Below are positions 1-9,571 of a DNA stretch of 64,000 bases, in pieces; within the stretch, counting starts at the first letter, position 1; every line of letters starts with the position of its first letter. Source of the stretch: Solea solea (lineage: Eukaryota; Chordata; Actinopteri; Pleuronectiformes; Soleidae). Where the stretch lies: contig NC_081140.1 in the NCBI RefSeq assembly GCF_958295425.1, positions 14,678,087 to 14,742,086 of the forward strand, written 5' to 3'. The notes beneath the pieces were generated by a model. The model saw nothing but the letters and a program-made list of their open reading frames with translations. It was not told the origin of the DNA and did not search any database. The translations under genes and the position numbers were made by a program.

Positions 1-1181
1 CTGCAACAGTACCTTGCACTGAAGGACTCAACCAGACCGAACAAGCTATGTAAGCCTAAATTATCACCAGTAACCTGTACAACACTGCCACGAACACGAC
101 CACCATATAGTGGAATCTCAATACCATCGTTCTCTAAAACTTTAATATCTCGAACAACAGGAGCAAGAATTTCACTAAAACTGTACTTTTTAAGATCTTG
201 TGCATGAAATAAGGCACACAGGTGTATGTTGGCCAAAAGAGAATTCCATTTTGGAGAGAAGTTTCTTAAGGTAAAATATATTGCACCCAATTTATGAATA
301 CCTCGCTTGGAACCGAGAGGATTTGCAACCTCAAAGTCATCATAGAACATTTGTATCTGCACTGTGTGCTTTTCAGTTGAAAACAGAGGGTGAGTCTTAA
401 AAAAATATCCATCATGAATATCTCTGAGTCTTGAGTCATCAGTGTCTGAGATTTTCAACATTTCTGCAACATACTGACTTTTAAATATTGACTCCAATGT
501 AGATAAAATGGGAACATACATGAATTTATCTTGAACGACTGTCTGATCATATGTTCCAGTCTTTTTATTTCTCCTTGTGTCAAATCTTGAGCCAATTACA
601 CATTCAATGGGTTCCACTGTTTCCCACTTGCCTGATAAAAATTTTGATCGTTTGTATTCTGAATTAAGAACTGTGAAAGGATTCTCTAAATCCTCAAAAC
701 ATGCTTCAACTTTCTTGCACATTTCCGTTTCTCTTTCATCACCAAATACATGCTTAATGACAGTTTTTTTAGCATGCTGCTGTATATCTTGAACAATCTC
801 TTCCATTGACGTCACAACAGAGTTCACTACACTTTGGCTTACACCTGCTGCCTTTAAATCAGAAATTACTGCTGCACAACTATTTACAAGATGTGCTGAA
901 GATAAGGTGGACTGTGCCTCCAAATGTTCAGACGACACATCAACATCAGTGGCATTACACGCGACACTTTGGTGTGATGAAAAATCACTTTCTGAACCGC
1001 TTACATGGCACTTGTTCAGATGCTTTCTAAAGCCTGAAAAGCTACCAAAAGAACGTGAACATCCAACTTGGCCACATTTAAGATGAAGAGTGCGGCCAGT
1101 GCAGAGACCATGAATTACCTTAAGGTGCTTTATAAGACTGTTTGGTCTCCCATGGTCACTTCTGCAAAGAAAACACTTCAT
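1..1181 (-). CDS. Twin C2H2 zinc-finger protein, uncharacterised, 3' end beyond window
   Basis: An ATG at 1181-1179 opens a minus-strand frame without any stop to base 1 (393 codons), so the C-terminus is off the window. The N-terminus carries two C2H2-type fingers: C-x2-C-x12-H-x4-H at residues 3-24 and C-x4-C-x12-H-x4-H at about 35-58. A Ser/Thr-rich linker follows, then a mixed alpha/beta region with no catalytic motif I can name; near the edge it ends in SFSARYCC. I recall similar proteins as multicopy uncharacterised genes in fish genomes, but I cannot assign a function. It lies in the same frame as the upstream SAMD3-like gene, nine bases after that gene's TAG. The ATG has A at -3. It could be a cellular gene, a domesticated protein or part of a mobile unit. 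Openness over 1.18 kb and intact fingers argue for recent constraint. Confidence 0.75.
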   Translation of the reverse strand, partial: MKCFLCRSDHGRPNSLIKHLKVIHGLCTGRTLHLKCGQVGCSRSFGSFSGFRKHLNKCHVSGSESDFSSHQSVACNATDVDVSSEHLEAQSTLSSAHLVNSCAAVISDLKAAGVSQSVVNSVVTSMEEIVQDIQQHAKKTVIKHVFGDERETEMCKKVEACFEDLENPFTVLNSEYKRSKFLSGKWETVEPIECVIGSRFDTRRNKKTGTYDQTVVQDKFMYVPILSTLESIFKSQYVAEMLKISDTDDSRLRDIHDGYFFKTHPLFSTEKHTVQIQMFYDDFEVANPLGSKRGIHKLGAIYFTLRNFSPKWNSLLANIHLCALFHAQDLKKYSFSEILAPVVRDIKVLENDGIEIPLYGGRVRGSVVQVTGDNLGLHSLFGLVESFSARYCC

Positions 1182-1190
1182 TATTTGACA

Positions 1191-1508
1191 CTAACGCACC
1201 ATTCTTGCTCGCAGCTCTGCAACTCTGGGAGTTTCCTTTGTTTCCCCAACATCAATGTTGTAAATGGTTGTTTGGAGAAAAGTGAAAACGTTGGCCAAGG
1301 AAGAGCTGTAAGAGGTACCAAAGACGTAATGGGCCTTAAAGAGTTCGTCAAGGGCTCCCACTGAACATGTTGCCTTACATGGTAGCGCATACTTGTCAAT
1401 CACAATAAAGAAGGTGTGAATGCTGCTTCTTGCAGGCCCCTGAGCGAGGAGGTATGGCTGGCTGCTTTGGCTGATGTTATCCAGGTGCTGCTGTACACTG
1501 GTTCCAGC
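1191..1508 (-). CDS. SAMD3-like gene, last coding exon and TAG stop
   Basis: 318 nt including the stop at 1193-1191. It encodes PYLLAQGPARSSIHTFF, FKAHYVFGTSYSSSLANVF and the terminal RVAELRARMVR. The frame stays open past the TAG into the zinc-finger ORF. Confidence 0.85.
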   Translation of the reverse strand, partial: AGTSVQQHLDNISQSSQPYLLAQGPARSSIHTFFIVIDKYALPCKATCSVGALDELFKAHYVFGTSYSSSLANVFTFLQTTIYNIDVGETKETPRVAELRARMVR

Positions 1509-4324
1509 CTACAAATAAACAAACATACAACAGCAATACTTAGTGAGCAACCACTCACAACAGATCACTGTGCATGAAACTGAGGTGATGAAAACTATAT
1601 TTTTAACAGCTATTCAGCATACTTTTATGAATCTGATGAGGTGTTCCACAGCCTGACATGCCGACACCTTCCCCGGCCTCTTCCTTCCCTGTGCAGATGG
1701 TGGTAGGAGATGGAGGAGCAGCAAGATAGCAGACATGTCACTGTCCCAGCCTACAGACCAACAGACATCATCTTAGCATTAAGATAAGACAAGATAAGAA
1801 TATATATGCCCCATGTACATTAAATTGGTACATTAAATTGGCACAATTACAAAAAAATAGCAATTAAAAACAGTCCCAGTCATACCATTCTCAATTTCAG
1901 CAGTTGACTCAGCATTGCGCATTAAATCCAAGAGCTCTGTGGTCGGTACCAGTCCATGGCTTTCTGTTATCACTTTTCTTTTCAGATTAGTGGGCCACTT
2001 TTCCAGGAATTTGTTGGCTGTGGCCTCCCCAAACAGCAGTCTGAAATCTTGTTCTATCTGTAATGCAAAAATACAGTGCAAATAAAGGGGTGATGAGACA
2101 CACTGCATGTGTGATGTCCACATTTGAGGAAACTTAATTTTGCTGCTCTCTCATTTTGAACAACTGGAGATGTCTTACCAGTCCAGGCGTGTCTAGTAAT
2201 CTTGGAAAGACCGAGAACACATCCCCTGCTCTCTTCTCATTGTTGACCATTGACTGACGATAAATGAAGGTAGCTTTCATCTTCTCACGGATGGTGTCTT
2301 CATCAGCAGAGTGTTTTAAAACGGCAATAGCTGCTTCCACATCCTCATCAGATAGCACTTTGTCAGCAGTGAAGGGTCTGGGTTGAACACGGCTTGGCCC
2401 ACCAACTTCAAAGACAAAACACAATTTTATTGACTCCTGCCTACACAATTCATCAATATCATATGTAACTTGGGCTGTCACAATTATGAATTTTTAGTTT
2501 ACGAATAACTGCCATACAAATAATAGTGTTGAACTGTTTTAATCTTTTTCTGCTTGTCAGTCTTTTGCAGCATTTCTTTAAATACTGGATTTTTCAACCA
2601 TATTGAACGGCTGCATTTCTTTAGCTACATCATGTTAAACTGTCTGTTATATTTAGACACTCGTCTGAACGAATGACATGATGTCATTTAAGGGGACCAA
2701 TCCAACCTTAAATGGTGGGAAATAACATGGAAATAATGATGGAAGGAATGAAAAAGGGATGGAAATATGACATTTCTGTTAGTTCTTCCTGCGGTTTTTG
2801 TAACTATGAATGTAAACAATTATGACAGCTATGCATAATAATTGCGATCATTCAAGTTATTGATAACTGTGACAAGCCTGTAAAAGTAAACTTACTTTTG
2901 GGAGATTTGCTCACAGACACACCTCTTTCCTCTGCACTTTTTCGTTGGATGGTTTTCAACCGCCATGCAAGGTATCCGGACCCACTTTCTGGGTCGTAGT
3001 AATGTTCCTATATGTAATTAAAACACACACACAGACTGACTATACTGTCAACAAAGGGTAAGGATGTGTTTAACGTAGTGAGGACCTTTTTACTTACATA
3101 TCCATGCTGTGAATATGGGTCCTCCAGATATGGAAATAGAGCAACTATCCCCTGCGCATACAACACTCTGACACTTTTGGGGGGGGATGTCCTAATGTAT
3201 GAATTCAATGATTACAGTCACTCAATTAACTACAATGCAAATACTAACAATGTTTCTATAGCCTACATGTCTGATTCTTACCCATGTGTTTGTGTCATCT
3301 CAGCAGTGAGAATGTTAATCATCTGTCTTCTGGTGGCATCTTTTAGTGATTTTGTTTTTGCATACTCCTGCATGATTTTTTCACCACCAGGCTTTGTTGT
3401 AAGGATTTTTTCAATCAACTTGAATGGAAACAAAATATGCAGTCAGAAATTGTGAAACCAAATATACAACTGGAAAATGATAACATAAAAACATTCCCCA
3501 TCAAAAGGGAACCAAATCCAGATAAGACTTAACAATGCCCACTACTCACCGCTTTCGCCTCAAAGTTAATGTGGCATGGCTTTTTAGGCCGACTTCCTTC
3601 GACAGCAGCTGCTTCTTCAGGAGGGTCACACATCGTGAAGTTCAGAATGATAGTATCATCAGATGCTGCTGAGCATGATGATGATGATGATAGAGAGGCA
3701 TCTGTGTATGAAGAATATGAACAAAACAGACACATATTAAATGAAGCTGTTATTACTCGTGGCCCAACCTTAAAGTTTAATATGAAAACATATGTGAATG
3801 GTCAGTGATTACCAAGTTCTTCTTTGCTCAACATGACTTTGAAGGTTCCAGGTGACTCCTTCACTATTTCTTCAAAGACTTCTCCATCAACTTCTGTGTC
3901 GGATTGGTCAAACACCTTCAAATCTGGCTGCCTGCCTTCTGGTATGTTAAATTTTAGGCACACTGAAGTAAATGAAAATAAAAAGGATACATCAATTGTA
4001 ACAAAACTGGAAAGACAATTTCCTTATGATGAGAATCAAAACATCAACCAAGTAGAGTGAGTGTCATGTCCTCACAAAATGCTGTTGAGATTAAACTTAA
4101 GTCAATGGGTAATTCCCATCCATTGTAAGGCACAGCAGAAACAATTAGCGACTCAGGTAGTTTAGAAGGGATGGTTTTAAGATGAATTAGGTGTATTAAC
4201 CAAGAAAAAAGTTGTGTGTTTCATCCTGATGGACTCACTAACCTTCTTTCATGAAAGCGTTGAATGTTAGGTCAGACAGCCTAACATACTTCTGCTCCCC
4301 ATCAAACAATACACGCAGCAGCAT
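1191..4324 (-). CDS. SAMD3-like fish-expanded uncharacterised protein, ten coding exons (whole gene)
   Basis: Ten exons on the minus strand join with perfect phase into 1572 nt (523 residues plus TAG): 4324-4243, 3962-3813, 3701-3550, 3418-3282, 3191-3098, 3007-2896, 2405-2179, 2057-1886, 1750-1623, 1508-1191. All introns are GT/AG and 84-550 nt, typical of a compact fish gene. Residues 1-75 resemble a ubiquitin-fold protein-interaction module (CIDE-N or PB1-like). An acidic Ser-rich linker follows, then the conserved body with HYYDPESGSGYLAWRLK (about 207-223) and DSDMSAILLLLHLLPP (about 377-392), and a C-terminus ending in ELRARMVR. The body matches what I remember of fish proteins annotated as SAMD3-like. 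I see no SAM domain here, so the name describes similarity only. Function unknown. The intact splice sites and absence of stops make a pseudogene unlikely. Confidence 0.85.
1623..1750 (-). CDS. SAMD3-like gene, coding exon 9
   Basis: 128 nt, phase 1 to 0, donor GTATGC. It encodes DSDMSAILLLLHLLPPSAQG, a strongly hydrophobic core segment shared across the family. Confidence 0.85.
1886..2057 (-). CDS. SAMD3-like gene, coding exon 8
   Basis: 172 nt, phase 0 to 1, acceptor TTGCATTACAG and donor GTATGA. It starts IEQDFRLLFGEATANKFLEK and ends AEIENG. Confidence 0.85.
2179..2405 (-). CDS. SAMD3-like gene, coding exon 7
   Basis: 227 nt, phase 1 to 0, acceptor TCTTTGAAG and donor GTAAGA. It encodes a mostly helical segment (DEDVEAAIAVLKHSADEDTI, then FPRLLDTPGL). 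Confidence 0.85.
2896..3007 (-). CDS. SAMD3-like gene, coding exon 6
   Basis: 112 nt, phase 0 to 1, acceptor ACATATAG and donor GTAAGT. It encodes HYYDPESGSGYLAWRLKTIQ, the most recognisable signature of the family. Confidence 0.85.
3098..3191 (-). CDS. SAMD3-like gene, coding exon 5
   Basis: 94 nt, phase 2 to 0, donor GTAAGT. It encodes YAQGIVALFPYLEDP, a segment conserved in the fish SAMD3-like proteins I recall. A C-homopolymer near the 5' edge makes this junction sensitive to sequencing error. Confidence 0.75.
3282..3418 (-). CDS. SAMD3-like gene, coding exon 4
   Basis: 137 nt, phase 0 to 2, donor GTAAGA. It encodes a helical basic segment containing KPGGEKIMQEYAKTKSL and ending AEMTQTHG. 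Confidence 0.8.
3550..3701 (-). CDS. SAMD3-like gene, coding exon 3 (Ser-rich linker)
   Basis: 152 nt, phase 1 to 0, donor GTGAGT. It encodes a low-complexity run of serines from a (TCA)n-like tract, then an acidic patch and SRPKKPCHINFEAKA. Probably a flexible linker. Confidence 0.75.
3813..3962 (-). CDS. SAMD3-like gene, coding exon 2
   Basis: 150 nt, phase 1 to phase 1. It completes the ubiquitin-fold-like N-terminus; the VFDQSDTEVDGEVFEEI stretch followed by GTFKVML resembles the last strands of CIDE-N/PB1-type modules. Confidence 0.8.
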
Positions 4325-4335
4325 TTTTATTTATC
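4243..4335 (-). CDS. SAMD3-like gene, first coding exon
   Basis: The acceptor TTTTAATAG precedes 11 nt of leader; the ATG is at 4324-4322 and the exon ends at a GTTAGT donor (phase 1). It encodes 27 residues starting MLLRVLFDGEQK, the first strands of a ubiquitin-like fold. Confidence 0.8.
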
Positions 4336-4432
4336 CTATTAAAATAAACAAAGGGAAAAAATGACAACCGAGAAAAAGCTGTTAATCAGTTACCTATTAA
4401 TGTATATTGTTCCATAACCTTAACCTACTTAC

Positions 4433-4461
4433 CAGCTATTGATCCACTTCGATTACAATTA
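4433..4461 (-). other. Possible 5'UTR microexon of the SAMD3-like gene
   Basis: A 29-nt segment flanked by a TTCACAG-type acceptor and a GTAAGTAGG donor on the minus strand, upstream of the ATG exon. It is non-coding in the gene frame. The assignment rests on splice consensus alone. Confidence 0.4.
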
Positions 4462-4463
4462 CT

Positions 4464-5589
4464 GTGAACAACAAGACAAATATAATATAGTTACATTGAG
4501 ATTAACAAATCCATAATGCTATCATTTAACTAAATTGGTTTCTCACATAATTTTGATGGAATATAGTTGGGGATCTTAAGTCAAATGGATCATTCTGGTG
4601 CACTCTGACAGCAAAATTTAATTTAACAAAGACAAAATATTTCAGTCCATTGTGTAGTAGAACAGAAGGACTTAGAATGTTTCTATCTTAGTATAAGTAC
4701 AAGAGGACCTTTTAATCATAATTAGGAAATTACATGCTTAAAATCGTCCAGTTGTCATGCTGGGGAGCCCTGGCCGGGCATCTGCCTCTCTTCCTCGAGG
4801 CTCTCGCCCAGTTTTTTCAATTTTAACGATACAGAACAGCTCGGAAAAGAAACTGCTTATGAGCTAATGACCGGAGATTTCACTCAGCAGTACGTGAGTG
4901 CGCATGCGCGTCTACTAAGAAACACATCGGTTGCTGTGGGGATCGGTGCGTTTCACACACACAAAGTTTGAAAACCCCTGCGCTATACAACTTCCGACGT
5001 TTCACAGTCACTGACTACAGTAGCATGACAAGAGATTTCAACTCGGTGAAGGCGGCTCATTGCCCGCTGTAAACATAAGTGTCTCGCTGTGCATAAGCAC
5101 CACTTTATAACTTTATTCGTCAGCGGGAGCGAGCGACACTGCCGCGTGCGCTTTATCATATTAGGCACGGCAAATTATCATTTATCGTATGAAACTAAAG
5201 CCACGCGGGGGCACCACGGCATTTGCCGCGTTGCCGTGGTGGTACGCTTCAAAATAATTAGCGATTAGCATGCTAATAAAAAGTGAGGTAAAACGCTACC
5301 ACAACACAAGCAGCGTGCATTAATGTCTCGCCAGCATTCAGAATGAATACATAGTTAACATGTTAGCTACATACTGAAGGTGCATCTTAAGAGCACATGT
5401 CGACCTTGGTAAATGTTAGTTAGCTGTAGGCTATGTATGCTGCATGTAGCTACTGACCGGGTCATCCAATAAAGGGTTATATGTTCACAACGCATCTTCA
5501 ATCAACATCTATGAAATTATAAAACCGTGTTCAGTTGAAAAACAATCCTTAAACGATGTCGCGAACACGGGAATGTTAACGTTACTTAC
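4464..5589 (-). other. Presumed first intron of the SAMD3-like gene
   Basis: No coding signal. CpG is richer than in the surroundings at about 4780-5260. It holds the hairpin at 5212-5241. If the first exon at 5590 is wrong, this stretch is the promoter region instead. Confidence 0.35.
5212..5241. repeat. Perfect 10-bp inverted repeat with 10-nt loop
   Basis: CACCACGGCA is followed by a 10-nt loop and TGCCGTGGTG, inside a locally CpG-rich stretch. It could form a hairpin or be a two-fold symmetric protein site. No known family recognised. Confidence 0.6.
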
Positions 5590-5660
5590 CTGACTGCCTC
5601 ACCTCTCCAGACTGACTCCAGCAGGGCGTTCAAGATGTCATGTAGACTGGCGCGTAATCG
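5590..5660 (-). other. Possible first (non-coding) exon / promoter-proximal region of the SAMD3-like gene
   Basis: A strong donor (CAG then GTAAGTAACG) ends at 5590 on the minus strand. The stretch above it is a plausible first exon. The transcription start is not defined; a repeat begins at about 5662, so the exon may start in or next to it. Confidence 0.35.
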
Positions 5661-5661
5661 T

Positions 5662-5820
5662 CACTGTGTAGAGTTAAATTTTTCACTGCATGTCTGCAGA
5701 ATTTTACACTGACTTTTAACTCTACTCTTAGAGTGGATTTACTCTGCATATAGTTGTAAATACTCCATCTAGGTTAAAAAAGGTTGACTCTGAAATTTTA
5801 ACACTCCGTTTTTTACTGTG
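5662..5820. mobile_element. Small DNA-transposon-like repeat (MITE-like)
   Basis: It begins CACTGTGTAGAGTTAAA and ends in ACTGTG, with internal inverted copies of GAGTTAAA/TTTAACTC and AT-rich sequence. This composition is common in short non-autonomous elements of fish. Boundaries are approximate and no target duplication was defined. Confidence 0.4.
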
Positions 5821-6248
5821 TATGTTACCCTGAGCCCAAACTGCCTGTCTGACAGTAACACAGCAAAAGTAGAAAGACTGAATGAGCTTTATTCCCTACT
5901 ACAGTTAATATTTACTCATGTGGCAGATACCTTTATCCAAAGTAAATCCCATCGGATGTTCAATGCTGAAGCTTCAGTGCTGCAGAAGAGCTTGACATAG
6001 TGCTAAGTGTTAAATGTGTTCACTAAGTCAAGGTGAAAATCAGGTACATAAGTGGAGTGACAGTGCCAGTTAGCCAGCATGTAAGAATGTTCGTAGAGGA
6101 GGGGCTCCAGGAAGAGATGAGCCTTCAAGAGACTTGAACATCTGGCAGCTTAATTCCATCAACAGGAAAACCACAAATGAGAACCCTCTTGGACTGTGAT
6201 TGTCTTGTGTGACGGGATACGATGTTCACTCAATTATCTTTGACCTAC

Positions 6249-6404
6249 GGCCAATTTAGAGTGTCCAATTTGCCTCATCCCCAAATCTGCATGTTTTTGG
6301 ACTGTGGGAGGAAAGTGGAGAAAACCCACGCACACACAGTGAGAACCCAGGTCTTGTTGCTGCAAAGTCAAAAGTACTGATGACTCCAACCTTGTGGCCC
6401 CCGA
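6249..6404 (-). repeat. Degenerate V-SINE fragment, reverse orientation
   Basis: It shows the core GCATGTTTTTGGACTGTGGG and AACCCACGCACACAC, then a decayed tRNA-like end near TTGTGGCCCC. Internally deleted relative to the full copy at 39453-39841. Confidence 0.6.
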
Positions 6405-6497
6405 GATTCCACATGCGATTTAAAAAAAGAAAAGCTGAATGATTAGCCCTTAATGAATCACAATTAACACATAAACACTTTTTAATCTTTCTCAGCT

Positions 6498-6838
6498 TAA
6501 AGGAATATTTGCATTTAGCTTTGTATTACCAGAATAGGGGTAGTGAAAAATTGTGCTCTCCAACCTCAGTTTCCCCTGAGTTGTTACGTGCCCACCAGTG
6601 ACACTTGGTCCGAGGCTTGAAACTGCAACGCTAATTCCTCACTTTTTAGACCCACTCGTAGGGGGACAGTGTCCGCCATCTTTGCTAACAGTTACGCTAA
6701 CAGGACCAAGTGTCACTGGTGGGCAGAAAAGATAGGAGACATTTCTCAACTCATGGGAAACTGAGTTTGGGAAGCACACTTTTTCAAAAATACTACCCCT
6801 ATTCTAGTAATACAGAGCCAAAGTAAGTATTCCTTTAA
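6498..6838. mobile_element. Fold-back MITE with long terminal inverted repeats
   Basis: The two ends are near-complementary for over 100 bp: AAAGGAATA, GTATTACCAGAATAGGGGTA and CACCAGTGACACTTGGTCC recur inverted towards the other end. Both tips sit in TTAA, compatible with a TTAA-targeting (piggyBac or Kolobok type) element. The 60-70 nt centre has no ORF. Confidence 0.7.
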
Positions 6839-7336
6839 ATTTGAAAACTATTATAACGATTATTCTTGTCTATCATCAACCTCATTTTGTTATGAAAGCC
6901 TAAAGGTAATTATTTTTTGATATTTTCTTAAAGGCACTGTCTGTTTACAGCGGATACAGGTGTTCGATAAAAGATGGCGATTGGTAAACCCTGATGATTC
7001 CCCTTGTATATCCCTAGAGGAAGCAGAGATTGAATTAAAACTTACAGAGAAGTTCCCGCATATCAAAACCGTCCATAGCATGTCCACATCAAAAACAAAG
7101 CTTGGACCCATATATGTCCCTGAATGACACTATGACTCACTACACACGCACATTCTGCCCTCTTCCTGGCAGCCTGATGAATCCTTTATCTGCAGCTTGA
7201 ATATCAGAAATAATAAGAAAACCATTAATATTTTGGTCCCAAAGACAGTGGGGGGAAGGGGGGGGGGACACACGACACATACAGAGGCTGTAAACAGAAC
7301 CACAAAGCGATAGCCGTGACCGGCAGGCCCACTCAC

Positions 7337-7478
7337 CTATCTCGAAGCTCCCATCAATGACACCTATTAGGTAACTGGGGATGTCAAAGCGCCTCTCCAG
7401 CTGAGTAATTGTGCTCTTCATGTAGCTCCCCGACAGAGCCTTTGCAAAGTAGGCAAAGGACAGAGCCATCAGAAACAT
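7337..7478 (-). CDS. slco1c1: slco1c1 coding exon 2 (organic anion transporter)
   Basis: 142 nt between an acceptor (TTTTCCCAG) and a GTGAGT donor; phase 0 in, phase 1 out. It encodes 47 residues including [10 protein letters not shown] (start of transmembrane segment 1), [15 protein letters not shown] and [10 protein letters not shown] (entry to segment 2). These are hallmark sequences of the OATP1 family and closest, from memory, to OATP1C1, a plasma-membrane transporter of thyroxine and conjugated organic anions in the blood-brain barrier. Orientation and position downstream of pde3a agree with the PDE3A-SLCO1C1 synteny of mammals. The next exon would begin with an NLLV-type segment; none is seen down to base 1, so intron 2 is at least 7.3 kb and contains the two-cistron unit. 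Another OATP1 paralogue remains possible. Confidence 0.88.
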
Positions 7479-8464
7479 CTGGGAAAAGAGTTAAAAAATA
7501 AAAAAAAGGGGGTGGGGGATAGGAAAGAAAACAAAGAAATGGGTTAATGTGTGTTAAACCACAAATACGACATTTCATTTTTGTTTTCCTGCACTTGATT
7601 GTGCGACGTTCACATGTGACGGGACCGAAGGAGATCGCTCTGTGAGAGCTACGATGCAGTCACTTAGTCCATTAACCTACTTTCAGTGGTTCAGCATTCA
7701 GTAATTAAGACGCGCCAGCATCGTAGGAATAATGAGGTTCAGATGAAAGAAGGGGTTTCAAGTGGGAGGAGAGGGTTGGACGTAAACACGTGTAGCGTGG
7801 AGAGCACTCACCGTGCGTACCATGCAAAATAATAGCAGACAGACTGACGAGTGATTGAACGTGAGAACGTCATCAATATATTTCACATAATAAAATTAGT
7901 CAAGCTGAAACATAACACATAGGTAAAAGGCAGGACGACGAACTCTGTGACACAGACGGACTGAAACTGAAACCATGGAAAAATGTCCTCTCCTGGATTT
8001 GTTTTGATTTGTGCGATGAAGAAGAGAAGTGAGCAACCGTGAACAGTAAGCGAGCCCACAGTAACATCACAGTTATGACCAAGGGTAATCTAATAAACCA
8101 TGGCAGACTTTCAAAGACAAATGCAGTATCAACACAACAGCGAGAAACCAACGGTAACTTCCTGGTTTGAACTAAACTGTGGTCGGTTGAACTTGCCTTT
8201 TTAGTATAATGTAGTGTCTGACGTTTATAAACGATTTCTAAAAACTACTGAACCAATGGAGCCATGAAATCATTGAGTTCTTTTTTGAATCCAACAATCG
8301 CCCCCTGGTGGCTACTTAATATATTTTAATTTCCTATTTGGCTGCCGGAGGGCCCTGGAAGACTTTGTCCATTTGTTTCCCCTCACATCCTCTTTTGAAC
8401 TGAAGCTTAAGAGTTTTGTGATCATAATGTTTTGCTGTTGCTGATAAATTTGGACCAAGATTTT

Positions 8465-8494
8465 GCAATGACCTAATTACCTTCACCAAGGAGG

Positions 8495-8536
<42 letters not shown>

Positions 8537-8690
8537 GATTGACTGTCTGCCTCTCAGTGAGCAGCACAGAGTTAAAGAACGGATTTTGATGACATGTTCT
8601 GGGGATGCAGGTTATGGCCCATGGAAGAGATGGCTAGATTGTTGTGTTGATCTGTTATGAATCCTGATTGTGATTTGTTTTACTATACTA
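8465..8690. repeat. LINE 3'-tail-like interspersed repeat with (CTGT)n
   Basis: ACCTTCACCAAGGAGGTT, then (TGTC)n at about 8500-8538, then CGGATTTTGATGACATGTTC and GGGATGCAGGTTATGGCCCA. This order resembles the RTE-type LINE tails common in fish. Assigned from memory of the consensus. Confidence 0.45.
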
Positions 8691-9514
8691 ATACTATTTT
8701 AGTTTCACTGTGGGAAACTGAGTGGCCTTGGCGCAGTTTTGGCGTCTCTTATTGACAATGCTTTATCTCACTTTTTTGCAATTGTGCTAAACAAATGTAA
8801 GCAGGGGTCTAATCAGTGAACACTGCAGCCAGCAACTCCTCAGAACAGATAGCCCTCATCCAAAGCACTGAACTTTAAGTACCAACATGGGACATTTACG
8901 GAATAAGTACTGTGCGATTAGGCATGATGCAGGTCTGCAGTTTCACATTTTTCCTCCTTTATCTGTAGTAACTTTTACAACTGCAAGGAAACAACTGATG
9001 CTGAAACAAGTTAAACCAAACTTCCTGCCAGAAAATGTCTTGACCCCTGACCTTGGCTAATCTAATCTAGAATCCCATGTTTGCCCCTGTGACTTATAGG
9101 ATCTCTTGTGACCTCTCCATTTGTCTAATGAAAGGCTCAAAATAAAATCCCCGCGTTTCTCTGTCCACTCAGTGAAGGTGCAATGCATCATCTGTGTCAT
9201 ACAGAAAAGAACAGAGTTCAGATTATTTCACAGAAATATCTGACTTGTAAATGTTAAATACACCAACTATAATATTGACTTTCTAAAGGTTCGCTACATG
9301 CCAATATTAAGTCTTGCTTTGAGCTGATTAAAATTAAAATAAAATGAAGATTTAATACATTTGTAGTCCTCATAGAGGCTAAAACCTGGTCCTAACCTCA
9401 TTTCTAAGGGAACTGGTCAAGTTTAGGGCTACAATTTTAATTGTGTAAGGTTAGGGATAGCATTATCAAAATGAATGAAAGTCAATGCGGTTTCCTAGGA
9501 ACAGCTGTCTGTGA

Positions 9515-9571
9515 GTGTGTGTGTGAGAGAGAGAGAGAGCGGGAGGGAGGGAGGGAGGGAGGGAGGGAAGG
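9515..9571. repeat. GT, GA and GGGA compound microsatellite
   Basis: Consecutive (TG)n, (GA)n and (GGGA)n tracts in slco1c1 intron 1. Confidence 0.9.

Noticed and set aside
7800..7900. Possible slco1c1 first exon ending ATG GTA CGC ACG before a GTGAGT donor
   Set aside because: The donor is good but the open segment has no convincing start, and the exon at 12635-12733 fits OATP1C1 structure better.
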